Of a DNA stretch of 64,000 nucleotides, positions 31,578 through 40,363 are shown in pieces (position 1 is the stretch's first letter; each line of letters starts with the position of its first letter). Both the position numbers and the translations under genes were made by a program. The notes beneath the pieces are model-generated. The model searched no databases. It worked only from the letters and a program-made list of their open reading frames with translations, and had not been told where the DNA came from. This DNA comes from RFXV01 sp038150465 (GTDB taxonomy: Bacteria > Bacteroidota > Bacteroidia > Flavobacteriales > Schleiferiaceae), in contig JAYOTP010000002.1 in assembly GCA_038150465.1 (NCBI GenBank), positions 55,544 to 119,543 on the forward strand, written 5' to 3'.

Positions 31578-34430
31578 GTGAAGTCAAGCGGATCAGAAAA
31601 AGAGCGCATGCTCGAGGTTTGGGGTGCACGGGTGCACAACCTGCAAAATGTGGATGTGCACATTCCCCGGGACCAGTTGGTCGTGGTGACCGGACTGAGC
31701 GGTAGCGGAAAATCTTCACTGGCCTTTGACACCATCTTTGCGGAAGGGCAGCGCCGATATATGGAAACGCTTTCCGCTTATGCCCGGCAATTCATCGGCA
31801 ATATGGAACGGCCAGAGGTGGATAAGGTCAATGGTCTCAGCCCGGTGATCAGCATCGAGCAAAAGACCACGAGCCGGAGCCCGAGATCCACGGTAGGCAC
31901 GGTCACAGAGATCTACGACTTCCTCCGCCTGCTTTTTGCCCGTGCAGGAACGGCCTACAGCTACGAGACTGGAGAAGCCATGGTCCAATACAGCGATGAG
32001 CAGATCATGCAGCTGTTGATGGAGAGCGAGGCGAACAACAAGATCCAGCTGCTCGCTCCTTTGGTCCGGGCACGGAAGGGACACTACCGAGAGCTTTTTG
32101 AACAAGTGGCCCGTCAGGGTTATGTGCGTGTCCGCGTGGATGGACAGATCGTGGAGATCAGCCGCGGAATGAAACTCGACCGCTACAAGACCCACGACAT
32201 CGAACTGGTCATCGATCGCCTTCAACTCTCAGAGGGAACGGAAGAACGACTGAAAAAATCCTTGGAAACGGCCATGAGCCTCGGAAAGGGAAGTGTCATG
32301 GTCCTTTCGGAAAGCCGCGATGAACCGCGCTACTTCAGTCGGCACCTGATGTGCCCGACCACCGGCATCTCCTACCCAGAACCCGAACCAAACACCTTTT
32401 CCTTCAATTCCCCAAAAGGCGCCTGCTCCAGCTGCAACGGACTCGGAACGGTGGCCCGGGTCGAATTGAGCAAGGTCATTCCAGATCCTTCCCTCAGCAT
32501 CCGGAAAGGCGGGATCGCACCATTGGGAACCTTCAAGAAGTCATGGATCTTCAATCAGATCGAGATCATTGGGGACCGTTTTGGATTCAGCTTGAATACC
32601 GCCATAGAAGACATCCCAAAAGAAGGCATGGAGGTCATTCTCAAAGGATCGAAGGAATCCTTCGAAGTGGAGAACAAGGCCATGGGTGTGACGCGCAACT
32701 ACAGCCTGCAATTCGAGGGCATCATCCGGTTCATCGAAGAACAGGCCCGGGAAGCCAAGAGCCGAAAGATCAAGCGCTGGGCGGAGGACTTCATGGACAA
32801 GGTCCCCTGCAGCGACTGCGGAGGAAGCCGCTTGAATCAGACCGCCCGGAACTTCCGGATCGCAGGACAGAATATCCACGAAGTAAGTGCCCGTTCCATT
32901 GACGGATTTGCCCAATGGCTGGAAGAAGCAGAAGCCCATCTAACCGGAAAACAAGCGGTGATCGCAGCGGAGGTTTTCAAGGAACTCAAGGCCCGAACGG
33001 GCTTTATGCTCAATGTGGGATTGAATTACCTGAGCCTTGACCGTTCGGCCAAGACCCTTTCCGGCGGAGAGGCGCAACGCATCCGATTGGCCACGCAGAT
33101 CGGTTCTCAACTCACCAATGTGCTCTACATCCTTGACGAGCCGAGCATTGGGCTGCACCAGCGGGACAACCAGCGGCTGATCGGTTCGCTGACCGAATTG
33201 CGGGACCTCGGGAATTCGGTCATGGTGGTGGAGCACGACCGGGACATGATGGAAGCCGCTGACTTCATCCTGGACATCGGTCCGGGTGCGGGAAAACACG
33301 GAGGGCGGATCGTCAACAGCGGAACGATGAAGGAACTCATCGCAGGCGAAGGGGTCACCTCAGACTATTTGAGCGGAAGACGGACCATCGCCCTGCCCGA
33401 AAAGAGAAGACGTCCGAATGGCCAGTGGCTGGAACTCAAGGGCGCCAGCGGACACAACCTCCAGAAGGTCGATGTGCGCATCCCTTTGGGCATGCTTGTT
33501 CTGGTGACTGGGGTTTCTGGCAGTGGCAAATCCACGCTCATCAATGAGACCCTCTACCCCATTTTGAATCAGCATTTCTTTCGCGCCGTTCAGAAACCAT
33601 TACCCTACACCTCCATCAAAGGGCTGAAGCACCTGGATAAGGTGATCGAGATCGATCAATCGCCCATTGGGAGGACGCCCCGCAGCAATCCTGCGACCTA
33701 CACCGGTGTTCTCAGCGAGATCCGCAACCTATTCGCTCAGCTCCCGGAAGCCAAGATCAGGGGCTACAAACCCGGACGGTTCAGCTTCAATGTGAAGGGC
33801 GGAAGATGCGAGACCTGCGAAGGGGCCGGTCTGAAGACCATCGAGATGAATTTTCTGCCCGATGTCTATGTGCACTGCGAGGCCTGCAACGGAAAACGCT
33901 TCAACAGAGAAACCCTGGAAGTGCGCTATAAGGGCAAGTCCATCGCCGATGTACTGGCCATGAGCGTGGATGAAGCTGTCGATTTCTTTGAACACCTGCC
34001 CCGGGTGATGCAGAAGATCCGCACGCTTTCCAACGTAGGCCTGGGCTACATCACTTTGGGACAACAAAGTACCACCCTATCCGGTGGCGAAGCACAGCGC
34101 GTCAAACTGGCCACGGAGCTGAGCAAGAAAGACACCGGAAACACCCTGTACATTCTGGATGAACCCACCACAGGGCTGCACTTTGAAGATGTTCGTGTGC
34201 TGATGGATGTACTGCAGCATTTGGTGGACCGCGGAAACTCGGTCCTTGTGATCGAACACAATTTGGATGTCATCAAGCTCGCAGACCACATCATCGATAT
34301 TGGCCCAGAAGGCGGAAGCGGTGGCGGGCAGGTAGTCGCCCAAGGTGCTCCGGAGGAAGTGGCGGCTTCGGACAAGGGACACACCGCCTCTTTTCTCGCA
34401 CGTGAACTGGCGGCAAGTCTCGCCACTTAA
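31578..34430 (+). CDS. uvrA: UvrABC excinuclease subunit A
   Basis: UvrA is the damage-sensing ATPase of nucleotide excision repair. The 950-residue protein has two ABC modules with Walker A at VTGLSGSGKSSLAFD and VTGVSGSGKSTLI, signature motifs LSGGEAQR twice, and zinc-binding segments. The first zinc finger reads MCPTTGISYPE and CSSCNGLG, with a Thr-Thr-Gly in place of the second Cys of the first pair. The second reads CETCEGAG with HCEACNGKRF. The start is GTG at 31578; ATG 31608 is the alternative and begins right at the conserved EVWGARVHNL. uvrB is at the other end of the window. Confidence 0.97.
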   Translation: MKSSGSEKERMLEVWGARVHNLQNVDVHIPRDQLVVVTGLSGSGKSSLAFDTIFAEGQRRYMETLSAYARQFIGNMERPEVDKVNGLSPVISIEQKTTSRSPRSTVGTVTEIYDFLRLLFARAGTAYSYETGEAMVQYSDEQIMQLLMESEANNKIQLLAPLVRARKGHYRELFEQVARQGYVRVRVDGQIVEISRGMKLDRYKTHDIELVIDRLQLSEGTEERLKKSLETAMSLGKGSVMVLSESRDEPRYFSRHLMCPTTGISYPEPEPNTFSFNSPKGACSSCNGLGTVARVELSKVIPDPSLSIRKGGIAPLGTFKKSWIFNQIEIIGDRFGFSLNTAIEDIPKEGMEVILKGSKESFEVENKAMGVTRNYSLQFEGIIRFIEEQAREAKSRKIKRWAEDFMDKVPCSDCGGSRLNQTARNFRIAGQNIHEVSARSIDGFAQWLEEAEAHLTGKQAVIAAEVFKELKARTGFMLNVGLNYLSLDRSAKTLSGGEAQRIRLATQIGSQLTNVLYILDEPSIGLHQRDNQRLIGSLTELRDLGNSVMVVEHDRDMMEAADFILDIGPGAGKHGGRIVNSGTMKELIAGEGVTSDYLSGRRTIALPEKRRRPNGQWLELKGASGHNLQKVDVRIPLGMLVLVTGVSGSGKSTLINETLYPILNQHFFRAVQKPLPYTSIKGLKHLDKVIEIDQSPIGRTPRSNPATYTGVLSEIRNLFAQLPEAKIRGYKPGRFSFNVKGGRCETCEGAGLKTIEMNFLPDVYVHCEACNGKRFNRETLEVRYKGKSIADVLAMSVDEAVDFFEHLPRVMQKIRTLSNVGLGYITLGQQSTTLSGGEAQRVKLATELSKKDTGNTLYILDEPTTGLHFEDVRVLMDVLQHLVDRGNSVLVIEHNLDVIKLADHIIDIGPEGGSGGGQVVAQGAPEEVAASDKGHTASFLARELAASLAT

Positions 34431-34434
34431 AGTC

Positions 34435-34442
34435 TATATTTG
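34435..34442 (+). promoter_or_regulatory. -7 promoter box for dnaX
   Basis: TATATTTG matches TAnnTTTG and ends six bases before the dnaX ATG at 34449. A TTG start at 34440 would fall inside the box, so ATG 34449 is preferred. Confidence 0.65.
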
Positions 34443-34448
34443 AAGGGA

Positions 34449-36227
34449 ATGGAGGCGTATGTCGTTTCGGCCCGAAAGTACCGTCCCAGCCGCTTTGAGG
34501 AAGTGGTCGGGCAGTCGCATGTGACCGGTACCCTGGAAAAGGCCATCAAGAGCGATCATCTTGCACAGGCACTGCTGTTCACCGGTCCACGCGGAGTGGG
34601 AAAAACCAGTTGTGCGCGCATTCTGGCCCGCATGATCAATGAAGAGAGTGGCATGGAGGGATCCAGTGATTTCTCCTTCAACATCTTCGAACTCGATGCG
34701 GCCTCGAACAATTCTGTAGACGACATCCGCAGCCTGATCGAGCAGGTCCGGTTCGCTCCCCAGAACGGCAAATTCAAGGTGTACATCATTGACGAGGTGC
34801 ACATGCTCTCACAGGCGGCCTTCAATGCCTTTCTTAAAACCCTTGAAGAGCCACCGGCCCACGCCATTTTCATCCTGGCGACCACTGAGAAGCACAAGAT
34901 CATACCCACCATCCTTTCCAGATGTCAGATCTATGATTTTCGGCGCATTGGCGTTACGGATATCGTTGGGCATTTGAAGAATGTGGCGGCGGCAGAGGGG
35001 ATCGAGGCCGATGAATCAGCCCTGCACCTGATCGCTGAAAAAGCCGATGGAGCCCTTCGGGATGCGCTGTCCATTTTTGACCGGATGGCCACCTTTGGCG
35101 GACAGAAGATCCTCCACGAGACGGTCTTGACCAACCTGAGAATACTCGACCACGCCCTCTACTTCCAGGTCACCCAGGCCGCGCTGGAAAACGACCACCG
35201 ACAGTTGCTTCTGCTCTTTGCTGAGATCCTGGACAAGGGTTTCGATGGTCATCTCTTTCTCAATGGACTCGCGGCTCATTTACGCGATCTGATGGTGGCA
35301 AGTGACCAGGCGACCATTGGTCTGCTCGAAAAGAGTCAGGAACTGAAAGCAAACTATGCACAACAGGGAGCGCTCATCGATACGGCCATACTGACAGAAG
35401 GACTGCAACTGCTCTCAGAGGCCGATGCACGCTACAGGAACAGTTCCAATGCACGCCTTTTGGTCGAACTCAGCCTGTTGAAGCTCGGGGAGATCCTCTC
35501 GGGCAAAAAAAAAAGTCCTGATCCAAGGCCGGTAACTCAAGAAAGTGCCAAGGCAATTCCGCCGCCAAAACCGACGCCGGTAGCTGAGAACAAAGAGCCC
35601 GCGCCTGCCGTCAAAGAACAAGCCGCCGAAAAGGCCCCTGAAATCTCTAAGGCAGACATACCGCCTGAAGCGCCTGCCCCCGTTCTTCCTGTTGCTGCCG
35701 ACGCGCAACAAGATTCAACTGAAAAGCTCCCCGCCCCACCGACTGAAGAGAAAGTGGAGAACCGACAGGTGCTGCGCAAGAAAAAAAGTCGACTGGATCT
35801 TTCAGCCGAGGCAAGGGAATCGGATGGCTCTGATGAAAATGAGGGCGATGGAGACAGCACAAGCAGCGTGTTCGAACTCGATCTGCTGCTTGGAAAGTGG
35901 AAGGAACTGAGCGATCACTTCAGAGCGTCCAATCCAAATGCAGCTTCCATATTGAGCGGCACCGAACCGGTCAAGAACTCGGAAGGGAATATTGAACTCA
36001 CCGTGGGCAGTCAGACCGCAAGGAACATCCTTCAAAGCATCCGTACCGAAATGACTTCCTGGCTCAAGGAGCAACTGGGCTTAAAGGAGCTTCGATTGGA
36101 ACTGATCGTTTCTGAAGAGGAACAGGAAAAGAAACCCTATTTCCGGGAAGAGATCCACGAGCACTTCGTACAGGAAAATCCAGCCATCAATGAACTGATG
36201 GACAAGATGAAGCTCAAACTGAAATGA
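34449..36227 (+). CDS. dnaX: DNA polymerase III subunit gamma/tau
   Basis: DnaX is the clamp-loader ATPase that also holds the replisome together. The 592-residue protein begins VSARKYRPSRFEEVVGQ, has Walker A GPRGVGKTS at 46-54, the DEVHMLS and LEEPP motifs, and the arginine finger ILSRCQ. The small four-Cys zinc module after Walker A is absent (ILARMINEESGMEG), as I recall for Flavobacteriia. The clamp-loader domains end near residue 352, followed by a run of ten A (35505-35514), a Pro/Ala/Glu-rich linker (about 360-440) and a tau-type C-terminal domain. The A run is a likely slippage site for a short gamma form of about 357 residues. The stop overlaps the next gene as ATGA. Confidence 0.96.
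   Translation: MEAYVVSARKYRPSRFEEVVGQSHVTGTLEKAIKSDHLAQALLFTGPRGVGKTSCARILARMINEESGMEGSSDFSFNIFELDAASNNSVDDIRSLIEQVRFAPQNGKFKVYIIDEVHMLSQAAFNAFLKTLEEPPAHAIFILATTEKHKIIPTILSRCQIYDFRRIGVTDIVGHLKNVAAAEGIEADESALHLIAEKADGALRDALSIFDRMATFGGQKILHETVLTNLRILDHALYFQVTQAALENDHRQLLLLFAEILDKGFDGHLFLNGLAAHLRDLMVASDQATIGLLEKSQELKANYAQQGALIDTAILTEGLQLLSEADARYRNSSNARLLVELSLLKLGEILSGKKKSPDPRPVTQESAKAIPPPKPTPVAENKEPAPAVKEQAAEKAPEISKADIPPEAPAPVLPVAADAQQDSTEKLPAPPTEEKVENRQVLRKKKSRLDLSAEARESDGSDENEGDGDSTSSVFELDLLLGKWKELSDHFRASNPNAASILSGTEPVKNSEGNIELTVGSQTARNILQSIRTEMTSWLKEQLGLKELRLELIVSEEEQEKKPYFREEIHEHFVQENPAINELMDKMKLKLK
35505..35514 (+). other. A10 slippery run in dnaX
   Basis: Ten A in frame GGC AAA AAA AAA AGT CCT. 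Adding one A (or a -1 ribosomal shift) reads AAG TCC TGA and stops at once; removing one A reads GTC CTG ATC CAA GGC CGG TAA and also stops. The run lies exactly at the end of the clamp-loader domains, where gamma forms are made in E. coli and Thermus. Confidence 0.6.
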
Positions 36228-36931
36228 GCCGAAGGCGATCCCTCCTTTTGGTGCTGTGTGCTCTGCTCCACCTTCAATTTCAATCCGATCAGGAGATCCT
36301 GACCATCCAAAAGGAAGAGCTGACCGGGGAGTTCACGCCATCACGACATTCGGATTTTGTTCGGCTCCGGCCGCCCTACACCCGGCGTTCTGATGCCTGG
36401 CTCCGCAAGGAGACAGCCAATGCCTTTCAACAAATGGCCGATGCTGCGCGAAAGGACGGCATCTCTTTGGTCGTTGTTTCCGCCACCCGGAACAAGGCCT
36501 ATCAGAAGCGGATCTGGGAAAACAAGTGGGCCCAAAGAAAGGGGAGCGATGTTGAGAAAGCCCGGGACATACTCAAATACAGCAGCATGCCGGGAACTTC
36601 AAGGCACCATTGGGGCACCGATTTGGACATCAACGACCTGAACACATCCTGGTGGCACAGCGGAACAGGAGCAAAATGCTGGCTTTGGCTGAACGAACAT
36701 GCAGCCTCCTTTGGATTTTTTCAGCCCTACAGCGGCTCGGAGCAACAGCGGCTGAGCGGCTATAAGGAAGAGCGCTGGCACTGGTCGTACATGCCGCAGT
36801 CCAAGCCTTTTTTGCGGGCCTACAATCAGCTGGTGGATTACACAGATCTCCACGGCTTTTCAGGTGCCGAAGCCGCAGAAGAGATTCGGGTGATTCAGGA
36901 CTATGTGAACGGCATCAAACGCGATCAGTAG
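36224..36931 (+). CDS. VanY-type D-alanyl-D-alanine carboxypeptidase (M15B)
   Basis: A 235-residue secreted or periplasmic peptidase. After a signal-like N-terminus (SLLLVLCALLHLQF) it has the M15 motifs: YTRRSDAWLRKETANAF, then VVSATRNKAYQKRIW, the zinc site SRHHWGTDLDI (about 126-136; His and Asp) and the second His in EERWHWSYM (about 184-192). It would trim the terminal D-alanine from peptidoglycan stems. The ATG overlaps the dnaX stop (ATGA), so it is co-transcribed with dnaX. Its last seven bases overlap the acyltransferase gene on the other strand. Confidence 0.88.
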   Translation: MSRRRSLLLVLCALLHLQFQSDQEILTIQKEELTGEFTPSRHSDFVRLRPPYTRRSDAWLRKETANAFQQMADAARKDGISLVVVSATRNKAYQKRIWENKWAQRKGSDVEKARDILKYSSMPGTSRHHWGTDLDINDLNTSWWHSGTGAKCWLWLNEHAASFGFFQPYSGSEQQRLSGYKEERWHWSYMPQSKPFLRAYNQLVDYTDLHGFSGAEAAEEIRVIQDYVNGIKRDQ

Positions 36932-37482
36932 ATCTTCGGATCGTACAGCTCGGGGTGCTTCGGGTGGATGTCTTTGTAAAATGCCTCGATGAGCTGCATG
37001 TCCTTTTCAAAATCTCCGGTCGGATGGACAAGTCGGGTCACGCCGGCCACCTTCTTTTTATAGTCCAAATAGCCCAAAGCGATCGGAACATTTGCTTCAA
37101 GTGCTATTCTGTAAAATCCTGTTCGCCAACGCCCTACCTTTTTTCGGGTTCCTTCAGCCGGAACCATTACCACGATGTCTTTATTTCTGCGCAACAGATC
37201 CGCTGCAAAGGCCGCCAAGCCTGAACCTCTGTTCTTCTGATCCACGCCGATCGCGCCGGTCCACCGAAAAAAGAATCCGAATATGCTGCGCGTGTAGGCC
37301 TGCTTGATGAAGTAACGCAGTGGGATCTCCATTTGCCAAAAAGCGCCCAGCGCAAAAATGAAATCCCAGTTGGAGGTGTGCGGAGCAGCGATCACTACGG
37401 ATGGGATCGCCCCTTTGGTGTCCATTATATCCAGCTTCCAGCCGAAGACCCAAAATACCAGACGGGCAAAGTGTTTTTTCAT
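36925..37482 (-). CDS. 1-acyl-sn-glycerol-3-phosphate acyltransferase-like protein
   Basis: A 185-residue acyltransferase of the PlsC superfamily. The catalytic HX4D motif is HTSNWD (about 35-40), the second block is FRWTGAIGVDQKN and the third is MVPAEGTRKKVGRW, which binds glycerol phosphate. It would transfer an acyl chain during phospholipid synthesis or membrane repair. It is shorter than most PlsC proteins, like the compact Bacteroidota form. Its ATG overlaps the helicase stop (ATGA) and it overlaps the M15 peptidase by seven bases at its 3' end. Confidence 0.9.
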   Translation of the reverse strand: MKKHFARLVFWVFGWKLDIMDTKGAIPSVVIAAPHTSNWDFIFALGAFWQMEIPLRYFIKQAYTRSIFGFFFRWTGAIGVDQKNRGSGLAAFAADLLRRNKDIVVMVPAEGTRKKVGRWRTGFYRIALEANVPIALGYLDYKKKVAGVTRLVHPTGDFEKDMQLIEAFYKDIHPKHPELYDPKIY

Positions 37483-38876
37483 TGTTCTTTTTCTTCGTTG
37501 AATCCCATGAGCTGCACCTTTTGCTCGGCCCGTGTCACGGCTGTATACAACCAGCGCTTGTCCTCCAGCATCCAGCGTCCCTCAGGCAGCCAGGGCTTCT
37601 CGATCAATACGCGCTTCCATTGCCCGCCTTGCGATTTATGGCAGGTCACGGCATAGGCGAATTTGACCTGCAGTGCCTGAAGATATGGATCCGTGAGTAC
37701 GGCCTTTCTCTTCTTGGCTCCACTCAGGTGACCGTGCTCGGCCTGCACATCCCGGTAGAGCTGCTGCATTCGCGCCGAGGGAAAGCTCGGCGTCTCGATC
37801 GACAGGGAATCAAGATGCACCCAGGCTTCCAGTTCGTGGGCTTTGCCAGATATATGCATAAGCAATCGAAGCTGTGCGAAGCGCAGACCGTATTTGTCTT
37901 CATAACGAAGGATGCGCTGCACCTCCATCTGTTCGCCGTTGGCGATGAATCCTCCCTGCTCCTGCCCCAGCCAGAAGTAGTTGTTGCGGACCACCATCAG
38001 ATGGTCACCGGCAGAAAGCTCCTCTTCTCTGTACAGCACCCTGGCCCGTATGGCCTGATTCACCGCATTTGCCCGTTTGTTGCTGCGCACAATGTAGAGT
38101 GCCTCGCCCAGCCGATCGGACTGAAAGGACTCCTGAACTGCTTCTTCGACTGCGTAGTGGTCCTCCAGCAGTTCAAAATCGCTGAAATGCTGCAGCTTCA
38201 CCTCGCCCTCTTCCTGCATCTGTTGGCGAAGCGCTGTTGCGTTGTGCAGGATGCCCGAAGAGTCCTTCTGACGCACCACCTGGGTCATCAGGACCTCCTC
38301 TACCTCAAGGCCACAGAGATCACGCAGGAATTGGGCATCCAGGGCTTTGCTCAATCGGGTACCGATCGGCGGCAGCTGTGCCACATCCCCGATAAAGAGC
38401 AGACGACATCCCCTTTGGGATTCGAATACAAAGCGAATGAGGTCTTCGAGTAATGACCTTCCGCGAAGGTCCTGTTGTCCGTCCCCGACCATGGAAGCCT
38501 CATCCACAATGAAGAGTGCGTTCTTCTGCTTGTTGGGCTTGAGAACGAAGGTCGGACTGCCATCGGGCGAAGGCATGGGACGATAGATGTGCCGGTGTAT
38601 GGTGGATGCGGGACGACCCGCACTGTCTTCAAGTACTTTCGCCGCCCGACCTGTGGGCGCCAGGAGCACCACTGGGATGGAATGCTGCGGAAGCACTTCG
38701 GTCAGGGAGCGCATCAAACGCGTCTTCCCCGTTCCCGCATAGCCCTTCAGTAAAAAGGCCGACTTGGCCGAACGGAGAAAGGAATCAAAGCGAACGATGA
38801 AGGACGCCTGATCCTCTGTGGGCGCATGAGGGAAGGAGCGCTGCAGGGAATCGGACAGCGAACGCTTGGCTTCCAT
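37479..38876 (-). CDS. RecD-like ATP-dependent DNA helicase
   Basis: A 465-residue superfamily 1 helicase resembling RecD/RecD2. Walker A is GYAGTGKTRL at about 45-54, followed by APTGRAAKVLE (motif Ia), DEASMVGD (motif II), GDVAQLPPIG (motif III) and, near the C-terminus, YAVTCHKSQGGQW and LYTAVTRAEQKV (motifs V and VI). It lacks the long N-terminal extension of RecD2. Such helicases unwind 5'-to-3' in repair; no RecB or RecC partner is in the window. The start at 38876 is seven bases after a minus-strand TATCTTTG box, and the stop overlaps the acyltransferase start. Confidence 0.92.
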   Translation of the reverse strand: MEAKRSLSDSLQRSFPHAPTEDQASFIVRFDSFLRSAKSAFLLKGYAGTGKTRLMRSLTEVLPQHSIPVVLLAPTGRAAKVLEDSAGRPASTIHRHIYRPMPSPDGSPTFVLKPNKQKNALFIVDEASMVGDGQQDLRGRSLLEDLIRFVFESQRGCRLLFIGDVAQLPPIGTRLSKALDAQFLRDLCGLEVEEVLMTQVVRQKDSSGILHNATALRQQMQEEGEVKLQHFSDFELLEDHYAVEEAVQESFQSDRLGEALYIVRSNKRANAVNQAIRARVLYREEELSAGDHLMVVRNNYFWLGQEQGGFIANGEQMEVQRILRYEDKYGLRFAQLRLLMHISGKAHELEAWVHLDSLSIETPSFPSARMQQLYRDVQAEHGHLSGAKKRKAVLTDPYLQALQVKFAYAVTCHKSQGGQWKRVLIEKPWLPEGRWMLEDKRWLYTAVTRAEQKVQLMGFNEEKEQ

Positions 38877-38883
38877 AGAGGCT

Positions 38884-38891
38884 CAAAGATA
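38884..38891 (-). promoter_or_regulatory. -7 promoter box for the RecD-like helicase
   Basis: The minus strand reads TATCTTTG, a TAnnTTTG match, seven bases before the ATG at 38876. It points away from the box at 38917-38924, so the two form a divergent promoter pair. Confidence 0.6.
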
Positions 38892-38916
38892 GCCGTACTA
38901 CTTCCCCTTAATGCAT

Positions 38917-38924
38917 TATTTTCG
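38917..38924 (+). promoter_or_regulatory. -7 promoter box for the 38952 gene
   Basis: TATTTTCG matches TAnnTTCG and ends 27 bases before the ATG at 38952. It is divergent from the helicase promoter. Confidence 0.5.
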
Positions 38925-38951
38925 TTCCCGATCTGAATTGCAGACTAGAAC

Positions 38952-39575
38952 ATGGACAAGAAAACCATCAAAGCACTGACCCTTGGATTGACCTTGGTTG
39001 CTGTTGGATTGAGTTATTGGTTGCTACGCATCATCAACCAGCCGATCGAGTTCGAAAAGATCAAGTCCGATCGCTATGCCGCGATCATCGAACGACTGGA
39101 ACAGATCCGTGAAGTCCAGCAGGCACATCTCAAGGAAAACGGCAAGTATGCCGCAGACTTTGATGTCCTCATTGCTTTTGTGGATACGGGCGCGATCACC
39201 CTGATCGAGCGAAAGGATTCTTCCTTCATGTACTATGACAAGATCTATCAGCAGGAAATGAACAAAGACACGGTGATCGAACGCGTTCTGGGCACCCAGG
39301 GAGTGAAGGAAAATCTCTTCGACACTGAATTTGATGCGGCCCAATTGCGCTTTATTCCCCTGCCGGGCGATCTGGAAGGAACAGAAGAATTCAACATCGG
39401 CGCCTCATCCATTGAACGGAACGGACTGCGTATTCCTGTTTTTGAGGTGGGCGCACCCAATACGGTCATCTTCCACGATCTACTTTCAAGCGACTTCAGC
39501 ATTTTCGTGGATAAGGACTACAGTCTGAAGATCGGCTCCCTGACCGAGCCCAAGGTCACCGGTAATTGGAAGTAG
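38952..39575 (+). CDS. Membrane-anchored protein of unknown function
   Basis: A 207-residue protein I do not recognise as a named family. It has one N-terminal membrane helix (about 10-27, LGLTLVAVGLSYWLLRI), a short coiled-coil-like stretch (AAIIERLEQIREVQQAHLKENGKY), then a domain with charged and beta segments, including TEEFNIGASSIERNGLRIPVFEVG and FSIFVDKDYSLKIGSL. It may look outward from the inner membrane. It heads a short unit with the DUF3822-like gene and rsmD, with which it overlaps by ten bases. Conservation of this gene order in Bacteroidota is remembered, not tested. Confidence 0.78.
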   Translation: MDKKTIKALTLGLTLVAVGLSYWLLRIINQPIEFEKIKSDRYAAIIERLEQIREVQQAHLKENGKYAADFDVLIAFVDTGAITLIERKDSSFMYYDKIYQQEMNKDTVIERVLGTQGVKENLFDTEFDAAQLRFIPLPGDLEGTEEFNIGASSIERNGLRIPVFEVGAPNTVIFHDLLSSDFSIFVDKDYSLKIGSLTEPKVTGNWK

Positions 39576-40363
39576 GAGCCACACCACTCTTCTCCTATCG
39601 CTCCACTGATTTCGCGCCGGAACTCGTGGGGCCAGTGCGCATCTATTACTCCCACAAGCTTCTTTTGTGTTCGTTCTTCAATCCCGAGGGACGCTTGCTT
39701 TGGATGCAGGAATTCGAACTGCCCGAAGAGGAACCGGCACTCCACGCCCTGCATCTTCTTCGCAGGATCCGTGAAGAGGAACGGCTTGAGAAAAAACGAC
39801 GCTCCATTCAATTCTTTTCCGGAGAAGGTGCCCTGATGGCGCTTCCCGAAGAGCGGTTCAACTCAGAACAGGCGGAGGTGCTGTTCGAACGCTCAGGCGG
39901 CTCATTGAAAGGCTACAAGCGCTTCGATCGACCGGGACTTTCGGGAACAGAACTTCATTTCTCAGTGCCCTCTGAACTCGCCGAAGAATGTGCCGAGTGG
40001 ACGGATAAACTCGAATTTTTCCCCGTTTCCCAATACCGTTCGGAATCCCTGGTGCAAAAGGAAGGAATGACCCTGGTCGGATTCATGCATCCGGGCCGGA
40101 TCGACGTGGCACTGTATCAATCCAATCAGCTGATGCTGATGAATCGGTTCAGCTGTGCGGTCACGGAAGATTTCAGTTACCATCTGTTGAATTGCGGACA
40201 ACAGATGGACTGGTCGGTACGCACCGATCCCATCGTACTCACCGGCAGAGAAGAGCGCATGGAGGCGGTACACGAACTGCTCAAGGAATTCGTGGGCGAG
40301 GTCTGGCTGGACGACCGGCACGATGCGCCTGAGATCCAACGGCTGGCTTTGCTGGGCGAATGA
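39566..40363 (+). CDS. DUF3822-family protein
   Basis: A 265-residue cytoplasmic protein of DUF3822, a Bacteroidota family of unknown function. The visible pattern is two similar halves with an actin/hexokinase-like feel: ALMALPEERFNSEQAEVLFERSGG and SGTELHFSVP, then GFMHPGRIDVALYQSNQLMLMNRF and MEAVHELLKEFVGEVWLDD. The start is TTG at 39566, overlapping the previous stop, because no ATG fits. The stop overlaps rsmD as ATGA. The tight link with the rRNA methyltransferase gene hints at a role in ribosome or RNA biology, but that is only context. Confidence 0.8.
   Translation: MEVGATPLFSYRSTDFAPELVGPVRIYYSHKLLLCSFFNPEGRLLWMQEFELPEEEPALHALHLLRRIREEERLEKKRRSIQFFSGEGALMALPEERFNSEQAEVLFERSGGSLKGYKRFDRPGLSGTELHFSVPSELAEECAEWTDKLEFFPVSQYRSESLVQKEGMTLVGFMHPGRIDVALYQSNQLMLMNRFSCAVTEDFSYHLLNCGQQMDWSVRTDPIVLTGREERMEAVHELLKEFVGEVWLDDRHDAPEIQRLALLGE

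Noticed and set aside
34600..34700. Missing zinc module in DnaX as a novelty
   Set aside because: The sequence does lack the four Cys after Walker A, but I recall the same in other Flavobacteriia, so it is probably lineage-typical.
35781..35787. Second A7 run in dnaX as the main slippage site
   Set aside because: A slip here leads to a much later stop and not to a gamma-sized product, so the A10 run is the better candidate.
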